Shown: positions 1 through 7,381 of the stretch, one piece after another
Layout of the letters: each line of letters begins with the position of its first letter
Position numbering within the stretch: the first letter of the stretch is position 1
Source of the DNA: JBKECF01 sp047974375
Lineage (GTDB): Bacteria > Bacillota > Clostridia > Lachnospirales > CAMZNU01
Reading direction: 5' to 3'
DNA: 8,644 nucleotides
Assembly (NCBI GenBank): GCA_047974375.1
Contig: JBKECF010000087.1
Span: forward strand, 1 to 8,644
The notes under the pieces: generated by a model
What the model saw: only the letters and a program-made list of their open reading frames with translations
What the model was told of the DNA's origin: nothing
The model's database searches: none
Translations under genes and position numbers: made by a program

Positions 1-475
1 CAGTTTCACCTGCAATTAATTTATCTTCTTGACCTGTTAAATCAACAGACCAATTCAAGTTCTCATCAACTTTAGTATTAAACTCTGTACCGTCATTTAA
101 AGTAACTTTTATATTGGCTGAGTCTTCTTGACCTTTTCCAGTAAGTTTAGAATCCGCTACAAAAATTCTATTTATTTGTGGTTTATCACTGTTGATTACA
201 ACAATGCCACCAGCTTTACATATACTTCTATCAGCAGGTTCACTTTCACGTGCACCAGCAATATCTCTTTTTTGCACTGCAGAAACAGTTTCACCTTCAA
301 TTAATTTATCTTCTTGAGCTGTTAAATCAACAGACCAATTCAAGTTCTCATCAACTTTAGTATTAAACTCTGTACCGTCATTTAAAGTAACTCTTATATT
401 AGCTGATTCTTCTTGACCTTTTCCAGTTATTTTAGAATCCCCTACAAAAATTCTGTTTATTTCTGGTTTATCACT
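1..475 (-). repeat. Near-identical 285-bp tandem Ig-like domain repeats
   Basis: Bases 1-190 match bases 286-475 in register with only about ten mismatches by eye, giving a period of exactly 285 bp (95 codons). Each unit begins SDKP(E/Q)INRIFV and continues through a T-G-K-G-Q-E strand, LNDGTEFNT and NLNWSVDL. The copies correspond to residues 981-1075 and 1076 to the edge. The preceding Ig-like modules (about 791-890 and 891-980) share the fold pattern but are far more diverged. The array is therefore recently duplicated or homogenised at this end and probably continues off the left edge. Confidence 0.9.
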
Positions 476-3415
476 AATATTTACACTAACTACAGTAGAA
501 TCTTCCAATTTCCTGCCATCAAAAGTTTGAGTTACATTTATAGTATCGCCTCCCACAATATCAGCTTCGGCTTTACCCATGTCAATTTTCCAACTTCCAT
601 CTTCAGTAACCTCAGTTTCGTAGGTTTTATCTTTTACAGTAATAGAAACTTTTGATTCACCAGTTATATCGAATACACCAGTACCAGTAAGCTCTTTTTG
701 ACCTTCGCATACATCTTCAATAGTAACTTCAATAGGTATTACATCAGAAACAACATCTAAACTTACAAGTATATCGTCAATCATTTGATTTGCTCTTATA
801 CTTTCTACACCCTTTAAATTACCATCATTTTTTCTATTCTTTATTTTACTAATTTCTTTACCATCTACTAGAGAGTACGTCCATACTCCATCTGCATTAA
901 CTTTAACATTTTCAGCAATTACTTCATCATCATTAATTTCAGCAGTTCCCTTGCCGTCATATATAGTAACAATAGCATCAACTTCACCTGTTCCAGAAAT
1001 TTCACTATCAACACTATATATATTGCCACTTATGGTTGGAGTAGGTACCTGATATTTTTCAAGATTTACATATTCAAAATTTTCATTTGTAGTAGGAATC
1101 AAAACAGAATTCCCTAAGCTTTCTTCATTTTTTTCTTCTATTTTATAATAATACTTTTCACCATCTAATACTGACTCATGTAAGTACTTTCCACCTACTT
1201 CACCAGTATAAGCAAATGAATGAGATTTTGTGCCGTATAACTTCCTTAAATTAATCTCTTTTTCGAAATCAGTCTTATGAATATTATCATATTCATCAAC
1301 CTTAAAACCTGTAGCTTTAACATTTATATCTTTTTTTTCAAGTTCATCTCTCTGCATACAAGCATATACTAAATTTGCAGGTTTTCCTATTTTCGCATCA
1401 TTATAAAACTTACCTGATATAGCCGTACCGTCTCCATAAACTGTCATCATTTCCATTTCCTGGTAAATTGTAGTTGCAAGAACGTCTGCACCTTCATATA
1501 TAGCTATCTTATCTCCTTCTATAGCATCGGCTGCTCCACTTACATATACTTTTCCACCTTCTATTGAAATGTTTTCTACTGTACCATCTATATAATTACC
1601 AAGGGTCCCTTTTACATCAACAGAACCATTCGTTATTCTTATGTTATTAACCGTATCTCCTTTATCGCCTGCACCCATACCAGTTAAAGACTCAACCGTA
1701 CCACCATGTATTTCAATATTTCCAATAGAACCTTTTCCTGCTTTAGCAACACCTGTTCCAATCCCAATATTAAATCCTGTTGCCTCAACCGTACCATCAT
1801 TTATAATTATATTATCAATACTAGGAGAAGATCCACCTACAGGTCCACCTACACCAATGCCAACACCTCTTGGTTTTGAATCAATTGTATATCTGCATTT
1901 AGCCGTAATTTCCCCGTCGTTAATAGTTATAGATGAAGGGATCGTGGTACCATTTTCATCTTCGATGGTATACCCTTTACCGCCAATTCCAACGTAGCCA
2001 CGATAAACTTTATCTACATTTATTGTACCGCCATTTATTATAACTTCATTAAATACACCACCAATACCCACACCATATCCCGTCGAATTAATATTACCAC
2101 TATTAATGATAATTTTATCAACCCATCCATAAATACCATCGGTATCAATTTCGCCTATTCCTTCGTCTATAGTTAAACTATTAAATTTTCTATTCTCATC
2201 CTTCTTATAACTAGCGCCTATGCCAGGATGTGAAAGATTACCGCGTGCAGTTATTTTTATATCATCTTTTAAATCATCTTTTTTACCAATATATATATCA
2301 TTATTAACAGCACCAATACCCGGTCCGCCTGTGCCAGTTGCAGTTATGTCTCCTCCATAGATGCTTATATTATTGCACCTTGTCCGTTTGCCTCCACTAC
2401 CAATACCGGTACTACCTTTTGCAGTTATTGTTCCTCCAGAGATATTTATTTCTGCGAGATAATCAGGAGCTGGAACAGGGTCTGAAGGAAGTATAAGTCT
2501 AGTATAGAATCCAAAACCAATACCCGCTACGCCTTCTGCAGTTATTGTTCCTCCACTGATATTTATACTATCGAGTTCACCAGATGCAGAACCAATACCT
2601 GCTCCATTTTCACCACAAGTTGATGTTATTGTTCCTCCAAAGATATTTATTTCATTAATGGATGATTGAAAAACACCAATACCTGCTCCGTCATCAGCCT
2701 CTACATTTATTATGCCTCCCCAGATATTAATTTTACCAGTTTCTGTGTTAGCATAATATGAGCCAATGCCTGACGCTGAGGATTTAACATCAAGTTTTCC
2801 AACATTTTCTTCACTACTATTTATATTAAGATTAGCCTCTTCATTAAGTAAAATACCTACACCACGGGTACTATAACTACTAGAACTACTAGGAGCTTCT
2901 ATACTATTTTCCGAACCCTCCTTTAAAGTTAGATTTAGAGTTGCACCGTTTACTGTAATGCCTGTTTTAATTTTAAAATTATCAAAAATCACATCATAAT
3001 TTTTTTGGTCATTATCGCCAACTATCAAAGTAAAATCATTATCACCACTAAAAATAAATTCATTCTCATTATTTATTAGTCTAACAATTTTCGTTCCTCT
3101 TTTTTCACTATATGTTATTACATTATCTTCAGCAAGTTGTTGTAAATCAGTATCCCCATTAATTAAAATTGCTGAGCCTGTTGTTTGTTTTGCAATAGGT
3201 TCCACAGGCAATTCAACTTCAGGTGGCATTGCAACCTCATCTGTTGGTGTACTTACATCAATAGCTGAGCCAGATGTTAAATTTGTAAAATCACCAAATG
3301 CATTACTACTAATAGTATTCATCCCACTTGCAAGAATAGCAATCCCAGGATTTGAAAGTGCAATCGAAACTGAAATAGCCAAAGATAACATAGTTTTTAA
3401 ATTTTTTTTCATCAT
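1..3415 (-). CDS. Large secreted beta-helix / Ig-like repeat surface protein (3' end off the window)
   Basis: The frame is open for 1138 codons from 3415 to the left edge, so the C-terminus and any wall anchor are not seen. It starts with two consecutive ATG codons behind AAAGGAG (3426-3420); the second ATG has the better spacing. Residues 1-30 form a signal peptide (basic MMKKNLK, hydrophobic core to about ILAS), so the product is exported. Residues 31-210 are a Ser/Thr/Pro-containing linker with two GSAI motifs and a serine run at 176-180. Residues 215-642 carry about twelve GIG / GGTI-type units, typical of right-handed beta-helix surface proteins. Residues 643-790 are unassigned. From about 791 to the edge there are four Ig-like modules with the NxDGxW-type core (for example DGVWTYSL at 842, DGSWKIDM at 939). 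The class of protein is clear; adhesion or matrix binding is inferred, and the ligand is unknown. Confidence 0.85.
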   Translation of the reverse strand, partial: MMKKNLKTMLSLAISVSIALSNPGIAILASGMNTISSNAFGDFTNLTSGSAIDVSTPTDEVAMPPEVELPVEPIAKQTTGSAILINGDTDLQQLAEDNVITYSEKRGTKIVRLINNENEFIFSGDNDFTLIVGDNDQKNYDVIFDNFKIKTGITVNGATLNLTLKEGSENSIEAPSSSSSYSTRGVGILLNEEANLNINSSEENVGKLDVKSSASGIGSYYANTETGKINIWGGIINVEADDGAGIGVFQSSINEINIFGGTITSTCGENGAGIGSASGELDSINISGGTITAEGVAGIGFGFYTRLILPSDPVPAPDYLAEINISGGTITAKGSTGIGSGGKRTRCNNISIYGGDITATGTGGPGIGAVNNDIYIGKKDDLKDDIKITARGNLSHPGIGASYKKDENRKFNSLTIDEGIGEIDTDGIYGWVDKIIINSGNINSTGYGVGIGGVFNEVIINGGTINVDKVYRGYVGIGGKGYTIEDENGTTIPSSITINDGEITAKCRYTIDSKPRGVGIGVGGPVGGSSPSIDNIIINDGTVEATGFNIGIGTGVAKAGKGSIGNIEIHGGTVESLTGMGAGDKGDTVNNIRITNGSVDVKGTLGNYIDGTVENISIEGGKVYVSGAADAIEGDKIAIYEGADVLATTIYQEMEMMTVYGDGTAISGKFYNDAKIGKPANLVYACMQRDELEKKDINVKATGFKVDEYDNIHKTDFEKEINLRKLYGTKSHSFAYTGEVGGKYLHESVLDGEKYYYKIEEKNEESLGNSVLIPTTNENFEYVNLEKYQVPTPTISGNIYSVDSEISGTGEVDAIVTIYDGKGTAEINDDEVIAENVKVNADGVWTYSLVDGKEISKIKNRKNDGNLKGVESIRANQMIDDILVSLDVVSDVIPIEVTIEDVCEGQKELTGTGVFDITGESKVSITVKDKTYETEVTEDGSWKIDMGKAEADIVGGDTINVTQTFDGRKLEDSTVVSVNISDKPEINRIFVGDSKITGKGQEESANIRVTLNDGTEFNTKVDENLNWSVDLTAQEDKLIEGETVSAVQKRDIAGARESEPADRSICKAGGIVVINSDKPQINRIFVADSKLTGKGQEDSANIKVTLNDGTEFNTKVDENLNWSVDLTGQEDKLIAGET
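1490..2773 (-). repeat. Degenerate GIG/GGTI beta-helix repeats inside the surface protein
   Basis: Residues 215-642 are built from about twelve units of 25-45 residues. Each pairs a turn such as GAGIG, VGIGG or PGIG with a strand-turn such as INISGGTITA, IIINGGTINV or IEIHGGTVES. GIG-type turns occur near residues 217, 245, 273, 298, 337, 366, 398, 450, 476, 519, 551 and 580. GG-type turns occur near 233, 260, 288, 327, 354, 439, 462, 500, 540, 571, 597 and 620. Short inserts interrupt the register, for example at 303-320 and 376-390. This spacing is what stacked beta-helix coils show in Firmicutes surface proteins. The fold is inferred from the pattern. Confidence 0.7.
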
Positions 3416-3443
3416 TTTTCTCCTTTTTTTTGTCTTCTTTCGT

Positions 3444-3472
3444 ATTGTAAAGTATTTAAGAAAAAAATGCAA
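3444..3472 (-). promoter_or_regulatory. Probable promoter of the surface-protein gene
   Basis: On the minus strand TTGCAT (3472-3467) and TACAAT (3449-3444) are separated by exactly 17 bases. The -10 element has five of six consensus bases, but the -35 only three. Transcription would start near 3437, leaving a short leader of about 20 bases that contains the AAAGGAG ribosome binding site. It is a reasonable fit in a very AT-rich gap, not a proven promoter. Confidence 0.35.
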
Positions 3473-3565
3473 ATGTGGTGATTCTGCTTAAATTCAAAGT
3501 CCATTATTTACAGCCTTTTTTAATTTTCAGAATAATATCTAAATAAAAACATTGATTGTATAATA

Positions 3566-3579
3566 TATAATGCATTATA
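3566..3579. other. AT-rich palindrome in the gap between the two minus-strand genes
   Basis: TATAATGCATTATA is a perfect 14-base palindrome centred at 3572/3573. It is followed by the smaller palindromes TATTAATA (3581-3588) and ACATTAATGT (3591-3600). They lie upstream of the surface-protein gene and downstream of the 205-codon gene. They could be operator half-sites or simply chance in sequence of this composition. I see no GC-rich hairpin with a T-run that would terminate the upstream gene, so some read-through into the surface-protein gene is possible. Confidence 0.25.
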
Positions 3580-3662
3580 ATATTAATATAACATTAATGT
3601 TCTTATTTTGTATAAATTTTTAAAACATTTTTTAATAGCATGAATTATGTCGTAGGTATTTT

Positions 3663-4280
3663 TTAAAAGATAGTGTGAAATAGCCACGTGGTATACGCTA
3701 AATGACCTGAATCTATTAATATATTGCTACTATCAGCAATTGATAATCCTTTATAACCCAGAATTTCCTTATCCCCGCAAAAATAATTATACAGTTCAAT
3801 ATCCTCTCTTTTTATATATTCAATTAGCCCATAGTCATTTAAGAAATCTTGAATTGAATAATAATCTAATTCCATATCTTTCTCTAGTGGTGCATAAGTA
3901 GATAGGTCATTTAAAATATCAACCATACCTTGCTCGGAAATGATAAATAAAGTTTCATTTTCTTTTTTATAAGTTTTACACCCACAAATAATCGGATTTC
4001 CACTCAGATTAACATACGTGAATATACCACTCTTTATTTTATGTAAAATATTTACTTTTATCTTTTCAAATGGATCTAACCATATGTTAACTAAAAATTT
4101 TAGTCTATTATGAAAATGATATTTTTGAAAATAATTTAAATAACTAAGTGTTAAAACATGGCGTCCTCCTTGGCTGTCAGTTCTACTTTTATGAAATAAA
4201 ATTTTAAATTTGTTTAAAAATAAATATAACATACAACTTAGTGTACATAGATAAAAATTGTTAAAAAATAGAGTTCGCAT
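3663..4280 (-). CDS. Hypothetical protein, 205 residues, family not recognised
   Basis: The frame runs from ATG at 4280 to TAA at 3663. AGAGGA lies five bases before the ATG, which supports this start and a real gene. Residues 4-29 are strongly hydrophobic (LFFNNFYLCT, LSCMLYLFLN) and are followed by basic residues, so an N-terminal membrane anchor or uncleaved signal is possible. Residues 30-100 are basic and aromatic. Residues 105-170 are acidic and look soluble, with TLFIISEQGMVDILNDL and an acidic stretch near 131-165. A CGC motif sits at 99-101. There is no catalytic motif I can name. It is transcribed away from valS and towards the surface-protein gene, with a 247-bp gap between them. 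Function is unknown; a link with the surface protein is only suggested by order and strand. No good promoter is visible upstream. Confidence 0.6.
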   Translation of the reverse strand: MRTLFFNNFYLCTLSCMLYLFLNKFKILFHKSRTDSQGGRHVLTLSYLNYFQKYHFHNRLKFLVNIWLDPFEKIKVNILHKIKSGIFTYVNLSGNPIICGCKTYKKENETLFIISEQGMVDILNDLSTYAPLEKDMELDYYSIQDFLNDYGLIEYIKREDIELYNYFCGDKEILGYKGLSIADSSNILIDSGHLAYTTWLFHTIF

Positions 4281-4301
4281 AAAATCCTCTTCTTAAAATG
4301 C

Positions 4302-4327
4302 TTGTATTAAGATGAGCATCTGTACAA
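4302..4327. other. Imperfect inverted repeat upstream of the 205-codon gene
   Basis: TTGTA (4302-4306) pairs with TACAA (4323-4327), and GATG (4311-4314) with CATC (4317-4320), leaving an asymmetric internal loop and a two-base centre. It lies 22 bases upstream of the minus-strand start codon at 4280, within its probable leader or promoter. It could be a protein-binding site or an RNA hairpin. Neither is established. Confidence 0.25.
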
Positions 4328-4414
4328 ATTAGATAAGGGCGTGCGTACACGTTCTACGTTACATATTCATAACTTTTTGTAATAAAAAATAAATTGGAAA
4401 AACAATTAAAGAAG

Positions 4415-4443
4415 TTGACAAAGTAATATGAACCAATTAAAAT
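4415..4443 (+). promoter_or_regulatory. valS promoter
   Basis: TTGACA (4415-4420) is a perfect -35 element. It is followed after exactly 17 bases by TAAAAT (4438-4443), which matches the -10 consensus at five of six bases. Initiation is expected near 4450, just upstream of the T-box Stem I, as required for the leader to be transcribed whole. This is a vegetative sigma-A type promoter; the main control is expected at the downstream riboswitch. Confidence 0.8.
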
Positions 4444-4449
4444 CTATGT

Positions 4450-4686
4450 ATATAAATAAAAGTTAAGATAATGAGTAGTATATAGTCCCCACTTTATAGA
4501 GAGAGGTTGAACGGTGTAAAACCTTAGGTGTGTCTATAGAAGTAGCATTTGAACTTTTTTACTGAAGGGTTTCTGCGTAAGTAAAAACGGTAGTTACGTT
4601 ATAGCTTTAAGGGTTATTTATTTTTTATAACTAAATTAAGGTGGTACCACGGTCTTTCGTCCTTTTGGATGAAAGGCCTTTTTTTT
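4450..4686 (+). promoter_or_regulatory. T-box riboswitch, valine specifier GUA, controlling valS
   Basis: This leader RNA senses uncharged tRNA-Val and lets transcription continue into valS when valine charging is low. The T-box sequence AAGGTGGTACCACGG is at 4638-4652; its TGGT can pair with the ACCA end of tRNA-Val. Stem I is recognisable. AGTA occurs at 4474-4480. TTTATAG (4493-4499) pairs with CTATAGA (4534-4540). An AGAG bulge follows, and AGGTT (4504-4508) pairs with AACCT (4520-4524) around an apical loop containing GGTGTAA. GTA at 4542-4544 sits just below the central helix and ten bases before the end of the conserved GAAC, the expected specifier position. A further hairpin, CGTAA/TTACG, lies at 4576-4598. 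The exact antiterminator pairing was not resolved by hand. Confidence 0.93.
4651..4686 (+). terminator. Intrinsic terminator of the valS T-box leader
   Basis: GGTCTTTCGTCC (4651-4662) pairs along all twelve positions, with two G-U pairs, with GGATGAAAGGCC (4667-4678) around a TTTT loop, followed by eight T's (4679-4686). Its 5' strand shares bases 4651-4652 with the end of the T-box sequence, so antiterminator and terminator compete as in other T-box leaders. Confidence 0.95.
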
Positions 4687-4689
4687 AAT

Positions 4690-4695
4690 AAGGAG
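4690..4695 (+). promoter_or_regulatory. Ribosome binding site fixing the valS start at 4702
   Basis: AAGGAG lies six bases before the ATG at 4702. The same frame is open back to an earlier ATG at 4669, but that codon is in the loop-side of the terminator hairpin and has no ribosome binding site. Starting at 4669 would add eleven residues that belong to leader RNA. Confidence 0.93.
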
Positions 4696-4701
4696 ATAAT
4701 A

Positions 4702-7323
4702 ATGAAAGAACTGGAAAAAAATTATGACCATAACATCGAAGAAAAAATTTATAGTAAATGGCTAGAAAAGGGATATTTTCATCAAGAGGTGGACAAATCT
4801 AAAAAACCATACTCAATTGTTATGCCACCACCAAATGTAACAGGACAACTACATTTAGGTCATGCACTTGATAACACTTTACAAGACATACTAATAAGAA
4901 CAAAGCGTATGGAAGGCTACAATGTCCTATGGCAACCAGGAACTGACCATGCCAGCATTTCAACTGAAGTAAAAATTGTTAACCAAATGGCAGAGGAAGG
5001 TCTAACTAAGGAAGCCATAGGACGTGAAGCTTTCATGAAACGAGCATGGGCATGGAAAGAAGAATACGGCAATACCATAGTATCCCAACTTAAAAAAATG
5101 GGTTCTTCTTGCGACTGGTCCCGTGAGCGTTTTACTATGGATACAGGACTTTCTGAAGCTGTTTTAGAAGTTTTTGTTAAGTTATACGAAAAGAGTTTAA
5201 TTTATAAAGGCGAAAAATTAATAAATTGGTGTCCACATTGCGAAACTACTATTTCAGAAGCAGAAGTTGACCATGAAGACAAACAAGGTGGTTTTTGGCA
5301 TTTTAAATATCCAATTAAAGATACTAATGAATTTTTAGAATTTGCCACAACAAGACCTGAAACAATGCTTGGGGATACTGCAATTGCTGTAAATCCAGAA
5401 GACGAAAAGTATAAAAAATATGTTGGCAAAACTGTAACAGTACCTTTTGTAAATCGTGAAATTCCTATTATTGCCGACGAATATGTTGAAATGGATTTTG
5501 GTACAGGTGTAGTTAAAATAACTCCTGCTCACGACCCAAATGACTTTTTAGTTGGCCAACGTCATAATTTGCCAATGATAAATATTATGAACGACGATGG
5601 AACAATGAACGAAATAACAGGAAAATATCAAGGTTTAGACAGATACGAAGCGAGAAAAAAAATCGTAAATGATATGGATAACCTAGGCTTGTTTATAGGT
5701 AAGAAAGAAATAACACACTCTGTAGGTACTCACGAAAGATGCGGCGTAGTTATTGAACCTCTTATAAAAAAACAATGGTTTGTAAAAATGGAAGATCTTG
5801 CAAAACCAGCCTTAGACGCCCTTTATAACAAAGATATAAAATTTGTTCCAGAACACTTTAGTAAAACTTATGTAAATTGGTTAGAGAATATTCAAGACTG
5901 GTGTATATCCCGTCAACTTTGGTGGGGTCACCGTATACCCGTTTACTATTGCAACAGTTGTGGACATATACATGTAAGCAAGGTAGCTGTCAGTACGTGT
6001 GAAAAATGCGAAGGTACAAGTATAAACCAAGATGAAGATAGTTTAGATACATGGTTTAGTTCTGCACTTTGGGCTTTTTCAACTTTAGGCTGGCCCAATG
6101 ATTTGGAATATTTTAATCATTTTTATCCAACTTCAGTTTTAGTAACTGGCTACGATATTATATTTTTCTGGGTTGTTCGTATGGTATTTAGTGGTATAGA
6201 ACATACAGGTAAAATACCGTTCCATGATATATACATCCACGGACTAATACGTGATGACCAAGGCAGAAAAATGAGCAAATCCCTAGGAAACGGCATAGAC
6301 CCATTGGAAATAATTGAAAAGTACGGTGCTGACGTATTACGTCTAACTCTAGTAACTGGTAATTCCGCAGGCAATGACCTACGTTTTTCAATGGACAGAA
6401 TAGAATCTAATCGTACTTTCTTAAACAAACTTTGGAATGCCACTCGTTTTGTTATGATGAATTTTAATGACGAACCTTGTAAATTTGAAACTCTGACTAA
6501 TGAGGATAAATGGATACTTTCCAAAGCTAATTCTCTTGCAAAAGATGTTTTAGAAAATATAAATAATTACGACTTAGGTATAGCTTGCCAAAAAGTACAC
6601 GACTTTATTTGGGATGAATATTGCGATTGGTATATTGAAATGGTTAAACCAAGACTATACGATGAAAATGACTTAACAAGAAACGCAGCCCTATGGACTT
6701 TAAAAGAAGTTCTTACTATTTCTTTGAAACTATTACATCCATTTATGCCATTTATTACAGAAGAAATATTTACTACTTTAACAGATGAAGAATCCATTAT
6801 GATTTCGCCATACCCACTTTACAAAAATGAATATAACTTTGCTAAAGAAGAACATAATATTGAAACTATAAAAAATGCTGTAAAATCTATTAGGAATATA
6901 CGTGGTGAAATGAACGTACCACCATCTAAAAAAACAAATATTTTATTTGAAAGTGCTGAAAATGGTACTTTAAATACATTTAAAGAAAGCGAACTTTTCT
7001 TTAAAACTTTAGCAAGTGGCCAAGATGTAATATTTAACAGCGGAAATATTCCTGCAGACGCTGTGTCCGTAGTTATACCAAATGCCACTATTTATATTCC
7101 CTTTGCGGAATTAGTGGATATAGAAAAAGAAATTGAAAGATTAGCAAAAGAAAAAGATAGGCTAATTAAAGAAGTAGACCGTGTAAATAAAAAGCTTTCC
7201 AATAAAGGTTTTGTTGATAAAGCTCCAGAAAAAGTAATAGCCGAAGAAAAAGAAAAAAAATGTAAATACGAAAGTATGCTAGCTCAAGTTGAAGACCAAC
7301 TAAGTAAAATTTTAAATCAATAA
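4702..7323 (+). CDS. valS: Valyl-tRNA synthetase
   Basis: This cytoplasmic enzyme activates valine with ATP and loads it onto tRNA-Val. It is a class I synthetase of the Ile/Leu/Val group. The 873 residues match the usual length of about 880, and no part is missing. The HIGH signature appears as HLGH at 51-54 after PPPNVTGQL; KMSKS is at 523-527. The CP1 editing domain, which hydrolyses mischarged threonyl-tRNA, shows TTRPET at 216-221 and GDTAIAVNP just after. Cysteine pairs at 177/180 (CPHC) and 417/420 with 433/436 are likely zinc sites. DWCISRQLWWGHRIP (399-413) is the typical catalytic-core segment. Residues about 600-760 are the helical anticodon-binding domain, and 800-873 form the C-terminal coiled coil that characterises ValRS. 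It is transcribed alone under T-box control and ends just before a strong terminator. Confidence 0.98.
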   Translation: MKELEKNYDHNIEEKIYSKWLEKGYFHQEVDKSKKPYSIVMPPPNVTGQLHLGHALDNTLQDILIRTKRMEGYNVLWQPGTDHASISTEVKIVNQMAEEGLTKEAIGREAFMKRAWAWKEEYGNTIVSQLKKMGSSCDWSRERFTMDTGLSEAVLEVFVKLYEKSLIYKGEKLINWCPHCETTISEAEVDHEDKQGGFWHFKYPIKDTNEFLEFATTRPETMLGDTAIAVNPEDEKYKKYVGKTVTVPFVNREIPIIADEYVEMDFGTGVVKITPAHDPNDFLVGQRHNLPMINIMNDDGTMNEITGKYQGLDRYEARKKIVNDMDNLGLFIGKKEITHSVGTHERCGVVIEPLIKKQWFVKMEDLAKPALDALYNKDIKFVPEHFSKTYVNWLENIQDWCISRQLWWGHRIPVYYCNSCGHIHVSKVAVSTCEKCEGTSINQDEDSLDTWFSSALWAFSTLGWPNDLEYFNHFYPTSVLVTGYDIIFFWVVRMVFSGIEHTGKIPFHDIYIHGLIRDDQGRKMSKSLGNGIDPLEIIEKYGADVLRLTLVTGNSAGNDLRFSMDRIESNRTFLNKLWNATRFVMMNFNDEPCKFETLTNEDKWILSKANSLAKDVLENINNYDLGIACQKVHDFIWDEYCDWYIEMVKPRLYDENDLTRNAALWTLKEVLTISLKLLHPFMPFITEEIFTTLTDEESIMISPYPLYKNEYNFAKEEHNIETIKNAVKSIRNIRGEMNVPPSKKTNILFESAENGTLNTFKESELFFKTLASGQDVIFNSGNIPADAVSVVIPNATIYIPFAELVDIEKEIERLAKEKDRLIKEVDRVNKKLSNKGFVDKAPEKVIAEEKEKKCKYESMLAQVEDQLSKILNQ

Positions 7324-7332
7324 TTGGTACAT

Positions 7333-7381
7333 AAAAAATCTGATGGTAACTGCTAAAAAAGCAGAACCCTCAGATTTTTTT
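7333..7381. terminator. Bidirectional intrinsic terminator between valS and the recombinase remnant
   Basis: AAAAAATCTGA (7333-7343) pairs perfectly with TCAGATTTTTT (7370-7380). The inner arm continues with GGT/ACC (7345-7347 with 7366-7368) and CTGC/GCAG (7350-7353 with 7361-7364) around a TAAAAAA loop. T-runs follow on both strands, so it can stop transcription from valS and from the opposing minus-strand genes. The stop codon of the minus-strand recombinase frame (7372-7370) lies inside the stem. Confidence 0.85.

Noticed and set aside
1..475. CRISPR or other non-coding array
   Set aside because: The 285-bp repeats are far too long, have no spacer pattern, and keep an uninterrupted reading frame.
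413..1997. Plus-strand open frames at 413-655 and 1641-1997
   Set aside because: Both lie wholly within the surface-protein gene on the other strand. The second is a proline/isoleucine-rich shadow of glycine-rich repeats. Neither has a ribosome binding site.
4333..4360. LexA-type operator (GAAC-N4-GTTC) near the divergent region
   Set aside because: Only one half-site (GTTC at 4351-4354) is present; the other half does not match.
4532..4534. GTC as the T-box specifier codon
   Set aside because: Its C is the first base of the strand (4534-4540) that pairs with 4493-4499, and it lies on the distal side of that helix. GTA at 4542-4544 lies in the expected loop with the expected distance to GAAC.
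4669..4701. Upstream ATG at 4669 as the valS start
   Set aside because: It falls in the riboswitch terminator hairpin and lacks a ribosome binding site; ATG 4702 has AAGGAG six bases before it.
5202..7088. Several minus-strand open frames of 65-124 codons inside valS
   Set aside because: They are antisense shadows of a fully supported synthetase gene, with unlikely compositions and no start signals.
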